A stretch of DNA of 64,000 nucleotides from Paenibacillaceae bacterium (GTDB taxonomy: Bacteria; Bacillota; Bacilli; Paenibacillales; NBRC-103111): positions 62,001-126,000 of the forward strand of contig JAQSYI010000034.1 of assembly GCA_029256185.1 (NCBI GenBank), read 5' to 3'. Under the pieces are notes generated by a model, which was not told the DNA's origin, did not search any database, and worked only from the letters and a program-made list of their open reading frames with translations. Within the stretch, counting starts at the first letter, position 1; each line of letters begins with the position of its first letter. The translations under genes and the position numbers were made by a program. Below are positions 1 through 6,874 of this stretch, piece by piece.

Positions 1-1084
1 GGAAGCGGTTGGCGTTGCTCTTGTTCATGATATAAGGATAGCCGGATTCCAGTTGGACCGCCGCAATCTTCACCAGCATTTCCCTGGCGCTCATGACCGC
101 TTTCTTTTTGACCCGGTTGTCGGCAAGCAGCTTGTCGTACATCTCATCCATGTCCAGATCGTCCAGGAAACGCCCGTAAGCCTTGTAGACGGAGTACATG
201 CCGAATACATGGAGCGGCTCGTTGCGCTCGGCCAACTCATAGAATTTTCCCGGCACGATCAGGCCGATGGACAAGGTTTTGAGCCGCGCCTTCTCGTCAG
301 CGTTGATCTTCTTGCTGTCGAGAAATTCCATGACATCCCAGCCGAAAATATTGTAGTACGCCGCTCCGGAGCCCTTGCGCTGCCCCATCTGGTCGGCATA
401 GGAGAAGGCGTCCTCCAGCAGCTTCAGCACCGGCATAATCCCCTTGGCCGCTCCCTCCACACCCTTGATGGGATCGCCGCGTCCCCGCAGCTTCGACAGG
501 TTGACGGCCACGCCGCCCCCGATCTTCGACAGCTGCATGCAGGTGCCCAATATGTAGTTGATGGAGTTCAGGGAGTCATCCATCTCCAGCAGGAAGCAGG
601 ACACCATCTCGCCGCGGCGCTTCTTGCCCGCATTCAAGAAGGTGGGGGTTGCCGGCTGTAGCCGCTGCTCCATCATCGAGGCGGCCAGTACCCGGGCATG
701 GGCTGCCTTGCCCCTTCCCAGATGCAGCGCCGCGATGGCCACCCGGTCCGGGTAGTGCTCCAGGTACGTGGTCTTGTCATCGCTCCTCAAGGCGTAATCG
801 GTATAAAATTTGGATGCCGCCATATACGAGGCGAACTCGAAGCCGTAGCTGTGGGTCAGGGCATAGATTTCCTCCACTTCTTCAGCCGTATAATGCCGGT
901 AGACATCCTCATAGTAGTCGTTGTCGATCATATAGCGGACCTTTGCCGCAGTGCCGGAGAAGCTCAGGCTCCTGGCCAGCGCTTCCTCCATAAAAGCTTG
1001 GACCGCTTCCTTATCTTTGGTGAGCAGGAAGAATCCGTCCGCTCCGCGCTGCATCAGCTGATTGTTCAGTTCCAAGTAACGCAA
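1..1084 (-). CDS. nrdE: Class Ib ribonucleotide reductase alpha subunit NrdE (3' end cut by window)
   Basis: Catalytic subunit of the aerobic class Ib reductase, which makes dNDPs from NDPs using the radical supplied by NrdF. About 361 codons are visible, roughly half of a usual ~700-residue NrdE; the C-terminus lies beyond the left edge. Seen: an NrdE-type N-terminal domain (residues 1-100), the active-site cysteine in VSCFLLEMDDS (near residue 163) and the conserved GGGVAVNLSKLRGRG stretch. The start is TTG at 1084: GGGAGGT sits about 8 nt upstream and the frame then gives LRYLELNNQLM, which fits the family N-terminus. The start lies inside nrdI, a 74-nt overlap that suggests translational coupling. 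nrdF is expected next, outside the window. Confidence 0.93.
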   Translation of the reverse strand, partial: MRYLELNNQLMQRGADGFFLLTKDKEAVQAFMEEALARSLSFSGTAAKVRYMIDNDYYEDVYRHYTAEEVEEIYALTHSYGFEFASYMAASKFYTDYALRSDDKTTYLEHYPDRVAIAALHLGRGKAAHARVLAASMMEQRLQPATPTFLNAGKKRRGEMVSCFLLEMDDSLNSINYILGTCMQLSKIGGGVAVNLSKLRGRGDPIKGVEGAAKGIMPVLKLLEDAFSYADQMGQRKGSGAAYYNIFGWDVMEFLDSKKINADEKARLKTLSIGLIVPGKFYELAERNEPLHVFGMYSVYKAYGRFLDDLDMDEMYDKLLADNRVKKKAVMSAREMLVKIAAVQLESGYPYIMNKSNANRF

Positions 1085-1430
1085 CTGATTCTACCTCCCT
1101 CACAAAATGGTCTGCTTCCTTGCGGGTTCCGGACAGCTCGAACTTGCCCAACACCGGCACATGATACTGCTCGGAGATCCTGTCCGCGCTTTTGGCGAAG
1201 CCGTCTCCCCAATTGCGGTTGCCGCTGGCCGCCACCCCTCGCAGAAAGCGGCTGTTGCGCTTCAGAAAAGCCGCCGTCTTATCCGGCACCTGACCAAAGC
1301 CGGAGGTGTATGTGACCAGAACGAAGGGTTCGGAGAGCGTAATGTTCTCATCAATGCGGAGGCAACGCATGTTCAGCTTGTTAACGAACCGGGCCACATT
1401 GCCCGTGCGCGACTCATAGGCGATCAGCAT
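1011..1430 (-). CDS. nrdI: NrdI flavodoxin-like protein
   Basis: Small flavodoxin-like partner of class Ib reductase; in the family it supplies the oxidant that assembles the manganese-tyrosyl cofactor of NrdF. The 139-residue product shows the family blocks YESRTGNVARFVNKL (FMN phosphate loop), VTYTSGFGQVP, VAASGNRNWGDGFAKSAD and KFELSGT, and has normal length. An upstream in-frame extension would only translate the tandem repeat. The ATG at 1430 is preferred because AGGAGG lies 8 nt upstream and the protein then begins at the family N-terminus (MLIAYESRTG). The last 74 nt overlap nrdE in another frame, so the C-terminal tail after HFVREVE is out-of-frame nrdE sequence. Confidence 0.93.
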   Translation of the reverse strand: MLIAYESRTGNVARFVNKLNMRCLRIDENITLSEPFVLVTYTSGFGQVPDKTAAFLKRNSRFLRGVAASGNRNWGDGFAKSADRISEQYHVPVLGKFELSGTRKEADHFVREVESVALLGTEQSADAARSGRILPAHQR

Positions 1431-1446
1431 CCTTCGTTCCTCCTGA

Positions 1447-1614
1447 GAGCTTTGCAGAGCAAAGCTTGCTTCGTAAGCATAAGCTAGAGCTTTGCAGAGC
1501 AAAGCTTGCTTCGTAAGCATAAGCTAGAGCTTTGCAGAGCAAAGCTTGCTTCGTAAGCATAAGCTAGAGCTTTGCGGAGCAAAGCTTGCTTCGTAAGCAT
1601 AAGCTAAAGCTTTG
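1447..1614. repeat. 40-bp hairpin-forming tandem repeat, 4.2 copies
   Basis: Four direct 40-bp units (1447, 1487, 1527, 1567) plus an 8-nt partial copy fill the gap between nrdG and nrdI. Each unit holds two inverted repeats: AGCTTTGC-AGA-GCAAAGCT (8-bp stem, 3-nt loop) and a second around GCTT-CGT-AAGC. Unit 4 has one change (GCGGAGC for GCAGAGC). In the nrd transcript this would fold into a row of about eight short hairpins. It has no spacers, so it is not CRISPR. 40 is not a multiple of 3, so successive copies shift frame. Confidence 0.95.
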
Positions 1615-1622
1615 ACTGACCG

Positions 1623-2240
1623 TCAAACCGCCGCGCCCAAGGCCTGTACGCCCGCATATTCCGGCTCGGGCACACATACGGCCGCCCCGCAGCGCAAGGA
1701 TTCCTTCACATCAATAAACCGTTGATTGTCGGAGCCCCGGAAGAGCAGATGGTAGCTTCTCCGCTCTTCCACGAATTTCCCGTCCATCAAATAATCGCTG
1801 CCCGCAAGCAACTCCTGCCAGCCCTTGCGGTTAGGCGCGTTTGCCAGAATATGCTCGAAGGTGTAGCCGGTATAGGTAAGAACGTTCTTGCCCAGCGCCT
1901 TCACCCTCCTGGTCAGCTCCGCAAAGGCTTCCGCCTGCCCAAAGGGCTCCCCGCCGCTCCAGGTGACGCCCTTCAGCAGCGGATTGCGTCCCACCTCATT
2001 CACAATGGAATCCAACGTGACTGTATTTCCCCCGGCGTAGGCATGGGTATGAGGATTATGGCAGCCCGGACAAGCGTGAGGACAGCCCTGGGCGAACACC
2101 ACCAGCCGGATGCCGGGGCCGTCCACGATGGATTCCTTGATGATGCCTGCTATGGTAACAAAACCTTCCGTCGGGGCCACGAGGACGCCTCCCTGTACTT
2201 TTGCAAAATTTTGTGAAACGGTGTTGCAGTGCCTTTTCAT
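1623..2240 (-). CDS. nrdG: Anaerobic RNR-activating radical-SAM protein NrdG
   Basis: Radical-SAM activase that installs the glycyl radical on NrdD. The 205-residue product has the CxxxCxxC cluster motif as CPHACPGCH, preceded by IIKESIVDGPGIRLVVFAQG and followed by TWSGGEPFGQ, the SAM-binding GGE motif. An upstream TTG (2255) would add five residues. ATG at 2240 is preferred because GGGAG lies 8 nt before it. The roughly 30 residues before VTIAGII exceed the usual N-terminus and show no motif I recognise. It lies 65 nt downstream of nrdD on the same strand, in the usual nrdDG order. Confidence 0.93.
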   Translation of the reverse strand: MKRHCNTVSQNFAKVQGGVLVAPTEGFVTIAGIIKESIVDGPGIRLVVFAQGCPHACPGCHNPHTHAYAGGNTVTLDSIVNEVGRNPLLKGVTWSGGEPFGQAEAFAELTRRVKALGKNVLTYTGYTFEHILANAPNRKGWQELLAGSDYLMDGKFVEERRSYHLLFRGSDNQRFIDVKESLRCGAAVCVPEPEYAGVQALGAAV

Positions 2241-2305
2241 CCGGAGCTCTCCCAAAAGTAACCGGCATTACTTCAAAGCTTCTCGCCGCTTTTGGGGGAT
2301 TGGTA

Positions 2306-4618
2306 TTAGTAATGCTTCACCCGGTCCCGCTCTTCCGCCCGCTTGGCATCGTTGAAGCGGTCCAGGGTTCCTACCAGATAGCCGGTAATCCGACGGATTC
2401 GCTCGAAGCGAACCGGACCCTCATGCTCCCGTCTGCCGCAGCGGGGGCAGCGGTCGCCGATAACACCCGTATAGCCGCATACCGGATCGCGGTCAACCGG
2501 ATGGTTGATGGAGCCGTAGCCGATCCCCGCTTCCTTCATCGCCCGGATAATGGTCTCGAAGGCTTCCGGGTTGTGAACCGGATCTCCGTCCAATTCAACA
2601 TATGTAATATGACCCGCATTGGTCAGGGCGTGATAGGGCGCTTCCAGCCGGATCTTGTCGAAGGCGGTAATGGCATGATAGACCGGGACATGGAAGCTGT
2701 TGGTATAATACTCCTTGTCCGTAATCCCCGGAATGGAGCCGAATACCTTGCGGTCCATCCGGACGAAGCGTCCGGCCGTGCCCTCTGCAGGTGTGGCCAA
2801 GAGCGTAAAGTTCATCTGCGATACACGTGCCGCCTCATCCAGCTGTGCCCTCATCCGGTCGATAATCCGGATGCCCAGCTCCTGGGATTCGGCCGATTCC
2901 CCATGGTGGCTGCCGGTCAGCGCCTTCAGGCATTCAGCCAATCCGATGAAGCCTACCGACAGGGACCCGTGCTTGATCACTTCTCGGATCTCGGTGTCCG
3001 GAGACAGCTTCTCCGAATCGATCCATACCCCTTGTCCCATCAGGAACGGGAAGTTCTTAACCTTCTTGCGGGCCTGGATTTCGTAGCGCTCCAGCAATTG
3101 CTCCATAACCAGCTTCACCTTCTGATCCAGCTCGGCGAGGAATGCCGGCACATCCATCCGGTGCTTCAGCGCAAGTCTGGGCAGGTTGATGGTGGTGAAG
3201 CTCAGGTTGCCCCGGCCGAAGGTAATCTGGCGCTCTGTGTCATGCACATTGCCGATCACCCTGGTTCTGCAGCCCATATAGGCAATCTCCGTTTCCGGTT
3301 GGCCCGGCTTGTAGTATTGCAGGTTGAACGGCGCATCCTGAAAAGAAAAATTGGGAAACAGCCGCTTCGCGCTGATCCGGCAGGCCAGTTGGAACAGATC
3401 ATAGTTGGGATCGCCGGGATTGTAGTTGATGCCTTCTTTTACACGGAAGATCTGGATCGGAAAAATCGGGGTTTCCCCGTTGCCCAGCCCCCGCTCCGTG
3501 GCCAGCAGAATACCCTTGACAATCAGGCGCCCTTCCTTGCTGGTATCCGTCCCGTAATTAATGGAGCTGAAGGGAATTTGCGCTCCGGCGCGGCTGTGCA
3601 TGGTATTGAGATTATGGATAAGAGCCTCCATGGCTTGAAAGGTACTGCGCTCCGTCTCCAGATAGGCCTGGCGCTCGGCAAGCTCCTGCGCTTCTCCGGC
3701 AGCCTTGTCATCATGCAGAATGGCGGTCAGCAGCTTGCGCTCCACTGCACGTTCTTCCGGGCAGCGCTCCAGCTTGGGGCTAAGGCCCTGAACGGTCCAT
3801 TCGCGGAAAGCGGCCAGCAGCTGTTCCTTGCCGGCATCATCTATGCTCCAGCGCCATTCCAGCACCTTCAGCAGATTGGCCCGGTAGTGGCGGGCATGCG
3901 TCTTGGCCACCCCTTTGGCCAGGCCGTAATCGAAGTTGGGGATGCTCTGCCCGCCATGCTGGTCGTTCTGGTTGGACTGGATGGCGATGCAGGCAAGTGC
4001 CGCGTAGCTCTGAATATCATTGGGCTCCCGCACCTGGCCGTGCCCTGTGCCGAAGCCTCCATCGAACAGGTGCTCAATGTCAATCTGGCAGCAGGTAGTA
4101 GTCAGTGTCAGGAAATCCAGATCGTGAATATGTAAATCCCCGTCTTTATGGGCGGCGGCATGTTCCGGCTTCAGCACGAACAGCTCATTGAACTGCTTGG
4201 CTCCCTCCGAGCCGTACTTCAGCATGGTGCCCATGGAGGTATTGCCGTCGATATTGGCATTCTCCCGCTTGATTTCGCTGTCGGAGGCATCCTGATAGGT
4301 AATTTCCTCGAATACCTTCATCAGACGGGTGTCCATCTCGCGGATGCGCGTCCGTTCGGCCCGGTACAGGATATAGGCTTTGGCGGTGCGGACCAGACCC
4401 GCATTCATCAGCACCTGCTCCACGGTATCCTGAACTTCCTCCACGTAAGGAATATCCGGTTTGCCCTCCAGCTCCCGCATCACCTTCTCGGCCAATATGA
4501 AGGTTCCATCCAGATCGGCTTCACCGGTGGCGGCAGCCGCTTTGAGAATGGCATTATTGATCTTATCGATGGCGAACAGGGCTTCCCTGCCGTCTCTTTT
4601 GCGGATTTTGGTAATCAA
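2306..4618 (-). CDS. nrdD: Anaerobic ribonucleoside-triphosphate reductase NrdD
   Basis: Class III glycyl-radical reductase that makes dNTPs without oxygen. The 770-residue product has an N-terminal ATP-cone (residues 1-90, KIRKRDGREALFAIDKI), a catalytic barrel, and a C-terminal glycyl-radical loop (RRITGYLVG, about residue 745). The zinc-binding region reads DRDPVCGY...CPRCG, so the first cysteine of the usual CxxCG pair is Asp here; I believe a subset of NrdD proteins shares this, but cannot check. The start is TTG at 4618, the only start after the in-frame stop, with AAGGAG about 10 nt upstream. First gene of the nrdD-G-I-E operon, behind the riboswitch and NrdR-box promoter. Confidence 0.95.
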   Translation of the reverse strand: MITKIRKRDGREALFAIDKINNAILKAAAATGEADLDGTFILAEKVMRELEGKPDIPYVEEVQDTVEQVLMNAGLVRTAKAYILYRAERTRIREMDTRLMKVFEEITYQDASDSEIKRENANIDGNTSMGTMLKYGSEGAKQFNELFVLKPEHAAAHKDGDLHIHDLDFLTLTTTCCQIDIEHLFDGGFGTGHGQVREPNDIQSYAALACIAIQSNQNDQHGGQSIPNFDYGLAKGVAKTHARHYRANLLKVLEWRWSIDDAGKEQLLAAFREWTVQGLSPKLERCPEERAVERKLLTAILHDDKAAGEAQELAERQAYLETERSTFQAMEALIHNLNTMHSRAGAQIPFSSINYGTDTSKEGRLIVKGILLATERGLGNGETPIFPIQIFRVKEGINYNPGDPNYDLFQLACRISAKRLFPNFSFQDAPFNLQYYKPGQPETEIAYMGCRTRVIGNVHDTERQITFGRGNLSFTTINLPRLALKHRMDVPAFLAELDQKVKLVMEQLLERYEIQARKKVKNFPFLMGQGVWIDSEKLSPDTEIREVIKHGSLSVGFIGLAECLKALTGSHHGESAESQELGIRIIDRMRAQLDEAARVSQMNFTLLATPAEGTAGRFVRMDRKVFGSIPGITDKEYYTNSFHVPVYHAITAFDKIRLEAPYHALTNAGHITYVELDGDPVHNPEAFETIIRAMKEAGIGYGSINHPVDRDPVCGYTGVIGDRCPRCGRREHEGPVRFERIRRITGYLVGTLDRFNDAKRAEERDRVKHY

Positions 4619-4647
4619 GCATCAACATCTCCTTAAGTTTCGGGTCA

Positions 4648-4695
4648 TAAGACAAATAAATACGTCTTCCGTATGCCCCACCGGGACGAAAGACG
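4648..4695 (-). terminator. Riboswitch expression-platform intrinsic terminator
   Basis: On the minus strand a 10-bp stem (arms 4686-4695 and 4663-4672, one G-U pair) is followed by a U-rich tract (TATTTATTTGTCTT). It lies between the cobalamin aptamer and the nrdD start, where a terminator-type expression platform should be. Inference: aptamer bound to cobalamin favours termination, lowering nrdDGIE. Confidence 0.8.
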
Positions 4696-4796
4696 CACGA
4701 ACACGCAAGCGATGCTCTCATTCGAACTGGGATCGAAGGAGCACTTAAACGTATTCGAACACCTTCCTATCATCCGTAGGACGCTTGCATGTTCAT

Positions 4797-4980
4797 GATC
4801 AGGCAGGTCTCCTGGCTTCGGCTTCAGCGCCCAGGGATGCCTTCCCGGCCTCAAATGGCCAGTGGCTGATTATACCCGGGACTATTCCGTTACAGTGGCG
4901 GGACCGCGCCGGCTTATCCGGCTTCCCTATTAAGCCTCCATCACAACAGCTTGTACAATTATGGTTGGAAGCACCTGATC
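4797..4980 (-). promoter_or_regulatory. Cobalamin (AdoCbl) riboswitch in the nrdDGIE leader
   Basis: The minus strand carries the class hallmarks: closing P1 helix GATCAGG (4974-4980) with CCTGATC (4797-4803), the GGTCCCGCCACTG core near 4890-4905, CAGCCACTGGCC, GGGAAGGC, and the B12 box AGCCAGGAGACCTGCCT at 4801-4817. The predicted transcript starts only a few nt before P1. B12-sensing leaders on B12-independent ribonucleotide reductases are known in other bacteria; the expected logic is repression of nrdDGIE when cobalamin lets a class II enzyme (NrdJ) work. No nrdJ is visible here. Confidence 0.95.
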
Positions 4981-4996
4981 AAACTAGATATAGTAG
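4981..4996 (-). promoter_or_regulatory. NrdR box 1, over the -10 element
   Basis: Minus-strand CTACTATATCTAGTTT matches the NrdR consensus ACACTATATATAGTGT at 12 of 16 positions. It covers the -10 hexamer. The gap to the second box is 16 bp (32 bp start to start), the spacing typical of paired NrdR boxes. Confidence 0.8.
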
Positions 4997-5018
4997 ACAC
5001 GAATGAAATTGTACACAA
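4990..5018 (-). promoter_or_regulatory. Sigma-A-type promoter of the nrd operon
   Basis: Minus-strand -35 TTGTGT (5013-5018) and -10 TACTAT (4990-4995) are separated by exactly 17 bp. The start of transcription would fall near 4983, immediately before the riboswitch P1 helix. Each hexamer lies inside one of the two NrdR-like boxes. Confidence 0.7.
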
Positions 5019-5028
5019 TATATGGATA
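5013..5028 (-). promoter_or_regulatory. NrdR box 2, over the -35 element
   Basis: Minus-strand TATCCATATATTGTGT matches the NrdR consensus at 11 of 16 positions and contains the -35 hexamer. With box 1 it forms a pair three helical turns apart. NrdR is an ATP/dATP-sensing repressor of ribonucleotide reductase operons. Confidence 0.75.
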
Positions 5029-5076
5029 AACGTCAATCCGAAATTTGAACCATATTTCTAGTAAGCCGTTTTTTTA

Positions 5077-5190
5077 TAGGAGAGTCTGAGAGCTGTTTCG
5101 CAGAGAAACCCAGGGGGCACACGGTCCCGGGGTCGAGATGTCCCCCGCCTAAGGTCTGGCATCAAAAACCGACGGGGGTCCGTTTTGCCA
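5077..5190 (+). other. Structured leader of unknown class before the LiaF/PspC/PspA operon
   Basis: The roughly 160 nt before the operon are rich in inverted repeats: GTTTC-gcaga-GAAAC (5095-5109), GGGGG (5113-5117) with CCCCC (5142-5146) around a GC-rich loop, and an imperfect long hairpin 5158-5189 (GGCATC...TTTTGCC) with an inner GAC/GTC closing GGGG. No U-tract follows, so it is not a plain terminator. I compared it by eye with T-box, SAM, TPP, glycine, ykkC, ydaO, yybP and ZTP consensus features and none fits. It may be a cis-regulatory RNA or just structured sequence. Confidence 0.35.
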
Positions 5191-5237
5191 AGAAACCAAA
5201 TTGCTTAAGATAGATACATAAGGAAGACGAGACGAAA

Positions 5238-5567
5238 ATGAACGGGAGGAACAAGAATATGAGGATGACAGGGAAAAGAGGTTTGGCGCTGCTCCTGATT
5301 GCTTGCGGAGGCCTGATCCTGCTGAGCAAGCTGGGTTTTGTAATGCATGGTCTGATGGGCTTTCTGTTTCCTTTGGCGCTGGCTGTGTTGGGGTATTACG
5401 GAATTAAACGGGGCCGGAGCGTTATCGGCTGGGTGCTTCTTTTAATCGGAACGCTCACCCTGCTTGCCAAGTTTTCCGGCTTTGTCGCCTTGGCTATCGC
5501 CGCCGGTTTTATCTACTACGGCTATACCCTGCTGAAGAACAAGAACACGATGGAAACGGAGGTATAA
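5238..5567 (+). CDS. Small LiaF/LiaI-like membrane protein
   Basis: A 109-residue, almost wholly hydrophobic protein with about four membrane segments (residues ~14-30, 36-52, 60-78, 80-98), each bounded by short basic loops such as KRGRS. This resembles the transmembrane part of LiaI/LiaF proteins that sense or temper envelope stress in Firmicutes. Start 5238 has AAGGAAG upstream; an in-frame ATG at 5259 has a better GGGAGG 9 nt before it, so the first seven residues are uncertain. It overlaps the ribosome site of the pspC gene and is clearly cotranscribed with it. Role inferred from context. Confidence 0.7.
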   Translation: MNGRNKNMRMTGKRGLALLLIACGGLILLSKLGFVMHGLMGFLFPLALAVLGYYGIKRGRSVIGWVLLLIGTLTLLAKFSGFVALAIAAGFIYYGYTLLKNKNTMETEV

Positions 5568-5570
5568 GCC

Positions 5571-5960
5571 ATGCGTCTGGAACGTTCCCGCACCGACAGC
5601 AAGCTGTTCGGATTATGCGCCGGACTTGCCCGTTCGATGGATACGGATGTGACCTGGATCAGACTGGCGTTTATCGTGAGTTGTTTCCTGACGGGAGGCA
5701 TAGCACTGTTCGTCTACATCGTGGTCTCCATGTTCGTTCCGAAAGAGCCTGTCCACGTTAGCCATGGGCCGTACTGGTATGTACCGGCATCCCAGGCTCC
5801 AGGCTTCAACGGCTATGGAGCGGTGCAAGTCCCGGCAGGCGCAGCAGCCTTTCACGCCCCTTCCTCCATCGATGCAGCCATTCACAATCTGGAAGAACAG
5901 AACCTGATCACGGAAATCCGTGAGCTTCGCGCCAAGCTGGCCCGTTACGAGCAACAATAA
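5571..5960 (+). CDS. PspC-domain membrane protein
   Basis: The 129-residue product starts with a PspC domain (residues 1-62: RLERSRTDSKLFGLCAGLARSMDTDVTWIRLAFIV and one long hydrophobic helix ending in the conserved VPKEP), then a Pro/Ala/Gly-rich linker and a short C-terminal coiled coil (LEEQNLITEIRELRAKLARYEQQ). PspC proteins sit in the membrane and work with PspA in phage-shock-type stress responses. ATG at 5571 follows GGAGG by 8 nt, three nt after the previous stop. Middle gene of the LiaF-like/PspC/PspA operon. Confidence 0.88.
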   Translation: MRLERSRTDSKLFGLCAGLARSMDTDVTWIRLAFIVSCFLTGGIALFVYIVVSMFVPKEPVHVSHGPYWYVPASQAPGFNGYGAVQVPAGAAAFHAPSSIDAAIHNLEEQNLITEIRELRAKLARYEQQ

Positions 5961-6000
5961 TTCATACAGATTCATTATCTGATAAGGAGACGAGATAATT

Positions 6001-6696
6001 ATGGGAGTATTCCGCAGAATGAAAGACATGACCAAAGCAAGCGCCAACAACCTTCTGGATAAAGTAGAGGATCCGGTTGCCATGCTGAACCAATACCTCC
6101 GCGACATGCAGGAGGAGATTGCCAAAGCCGAAGTCGTTACCGCCAAGCAGATCGCCAGTGAGCGTATGCTGAAGGAGCGCGTGGCTGACGCCCTGGCCCG
6201 CAGCCTGCAAAGTGAACGCCGGGCGGAGGAGGCTTTGCGGTTGGGACACGAGGAAGCGGCCCGCCGCTTTCTGGAAGAGAAGCTTGGACTTGATGAGCGC
6301 GCCCAGGATTTGTCCCAATTCCATGCCCAGTCCAAAGCCCAAGCCGATGAGCTGGTGCGGCAGCTTCAGGAGATGAAAGACGAGTTCTACCGGATGCGCA
6401 GCAAGAAAAATGAGCTGCATCACCGGGCCGAATTGGCGAAGCTTAAGAAAAAGACAGCGGATGTGTTCCAGGTAAACCGCATCGACTCCGGCTCCGCGGC
6501 ACTGGGCTTCCACCGCATGGAAGAAAAGATTATGCAGTTGGAGGCGGAAGCGGATGTGAGCCGGATGCTGGCCACTACTCCCTCTCTGAACGGCTACTCC
6601 GGTGCAGCTTACGGCGCTCCGCAGGACCCTCTCAAGGAATACCGTCTGGAAGAAGAGCTGCAGCGGCTGAAGAACAAGCAGAATCCGCCGTTGTAA
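6001..6696 (+). CDS. PspA/IM30 (LiaH-type) membrane-stress protein
   Basis: A 231-residue, nearly all alpha-helical protein of the PspA/IM30/LiaH family (usual length 220-230). The N-terminus MGVFRRMKDMTKASANNLLDKVEDPVAMLNQYLRDMQ is the family signature, with the first amphipathic membrane-binding helix, followed by long coiled coils (residues ~30-150) and a C-terminal helix ending RLEEELQRLKNKQN. Such proteins form ring or rod oligomers on damaged membrane. AAGGAG precedes the ATG by 11 nt. Last gene of the operon; a strong terminator follows. Confidence 0.93.
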   Translation: MGVFRRMKDMTKASANNLLDKVEDPVAMLNQYLRDMQEEIAKAEVVTAKQIASERMLKERVADALARSLQSERRAEEALRLGHEEAARRFLEEKLGLDERAQDLSQFHAQSKAQADELVRQLQEMKDEFYRMRSKKNELHHRAELAKLKKKTADVFQVNRIDSGSAALGFHRMEEKIMQLEAEADVSRMLATTPSLNGYSGAAYGAPQDPLKEYRLEEELQRLKNKQNPPL

Positions 6697-6823
6697 GAAG
6701 AAAGCTTGGCTGGATGGAATCCGGCGTATATGGATAACCGCCTGGCCGCGTCCTTTGGCACCTTGCGTTTGTCCCGGTAATTGAAACACCATGCATGCTT
6801 ATACTTGGAGCTTTATTGACGAA

Positions 6824-6856
6824 GAACCTGGCGGAAGTATACCGCCAGGTTCTTTA
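6824..6856. terminator. Intrinsic terminator after the PspA gene
   Basis: A perfect 11-bp stem, GAACCTGGCGG (6824-6834) with CCGCCAGGTTC (6842-6852), with a 7-nt loop and a short T run on the plus strand. It lies between convergent genes, so it could serve both. Confidence 0.85.
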
Positions 6857-6874
6857 ACTCCATCGGATCACAGA

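Noticed and set aside
1447..1614. CRISPR array
   Set aside because: Repeats are directly adjacent with no spacers, and no cas genes are nearby.
2201..4135. A long open frame (644 codons) on the plus strand
   Set aside because: It lies antisense to nrdD, whose motifs are complete; high GC codon bias creates long shadow frames. The same applies to long plus-strand frames opposite the beta-helix gene (8846-10195) and the first lipoprotein gene (13439-14770).
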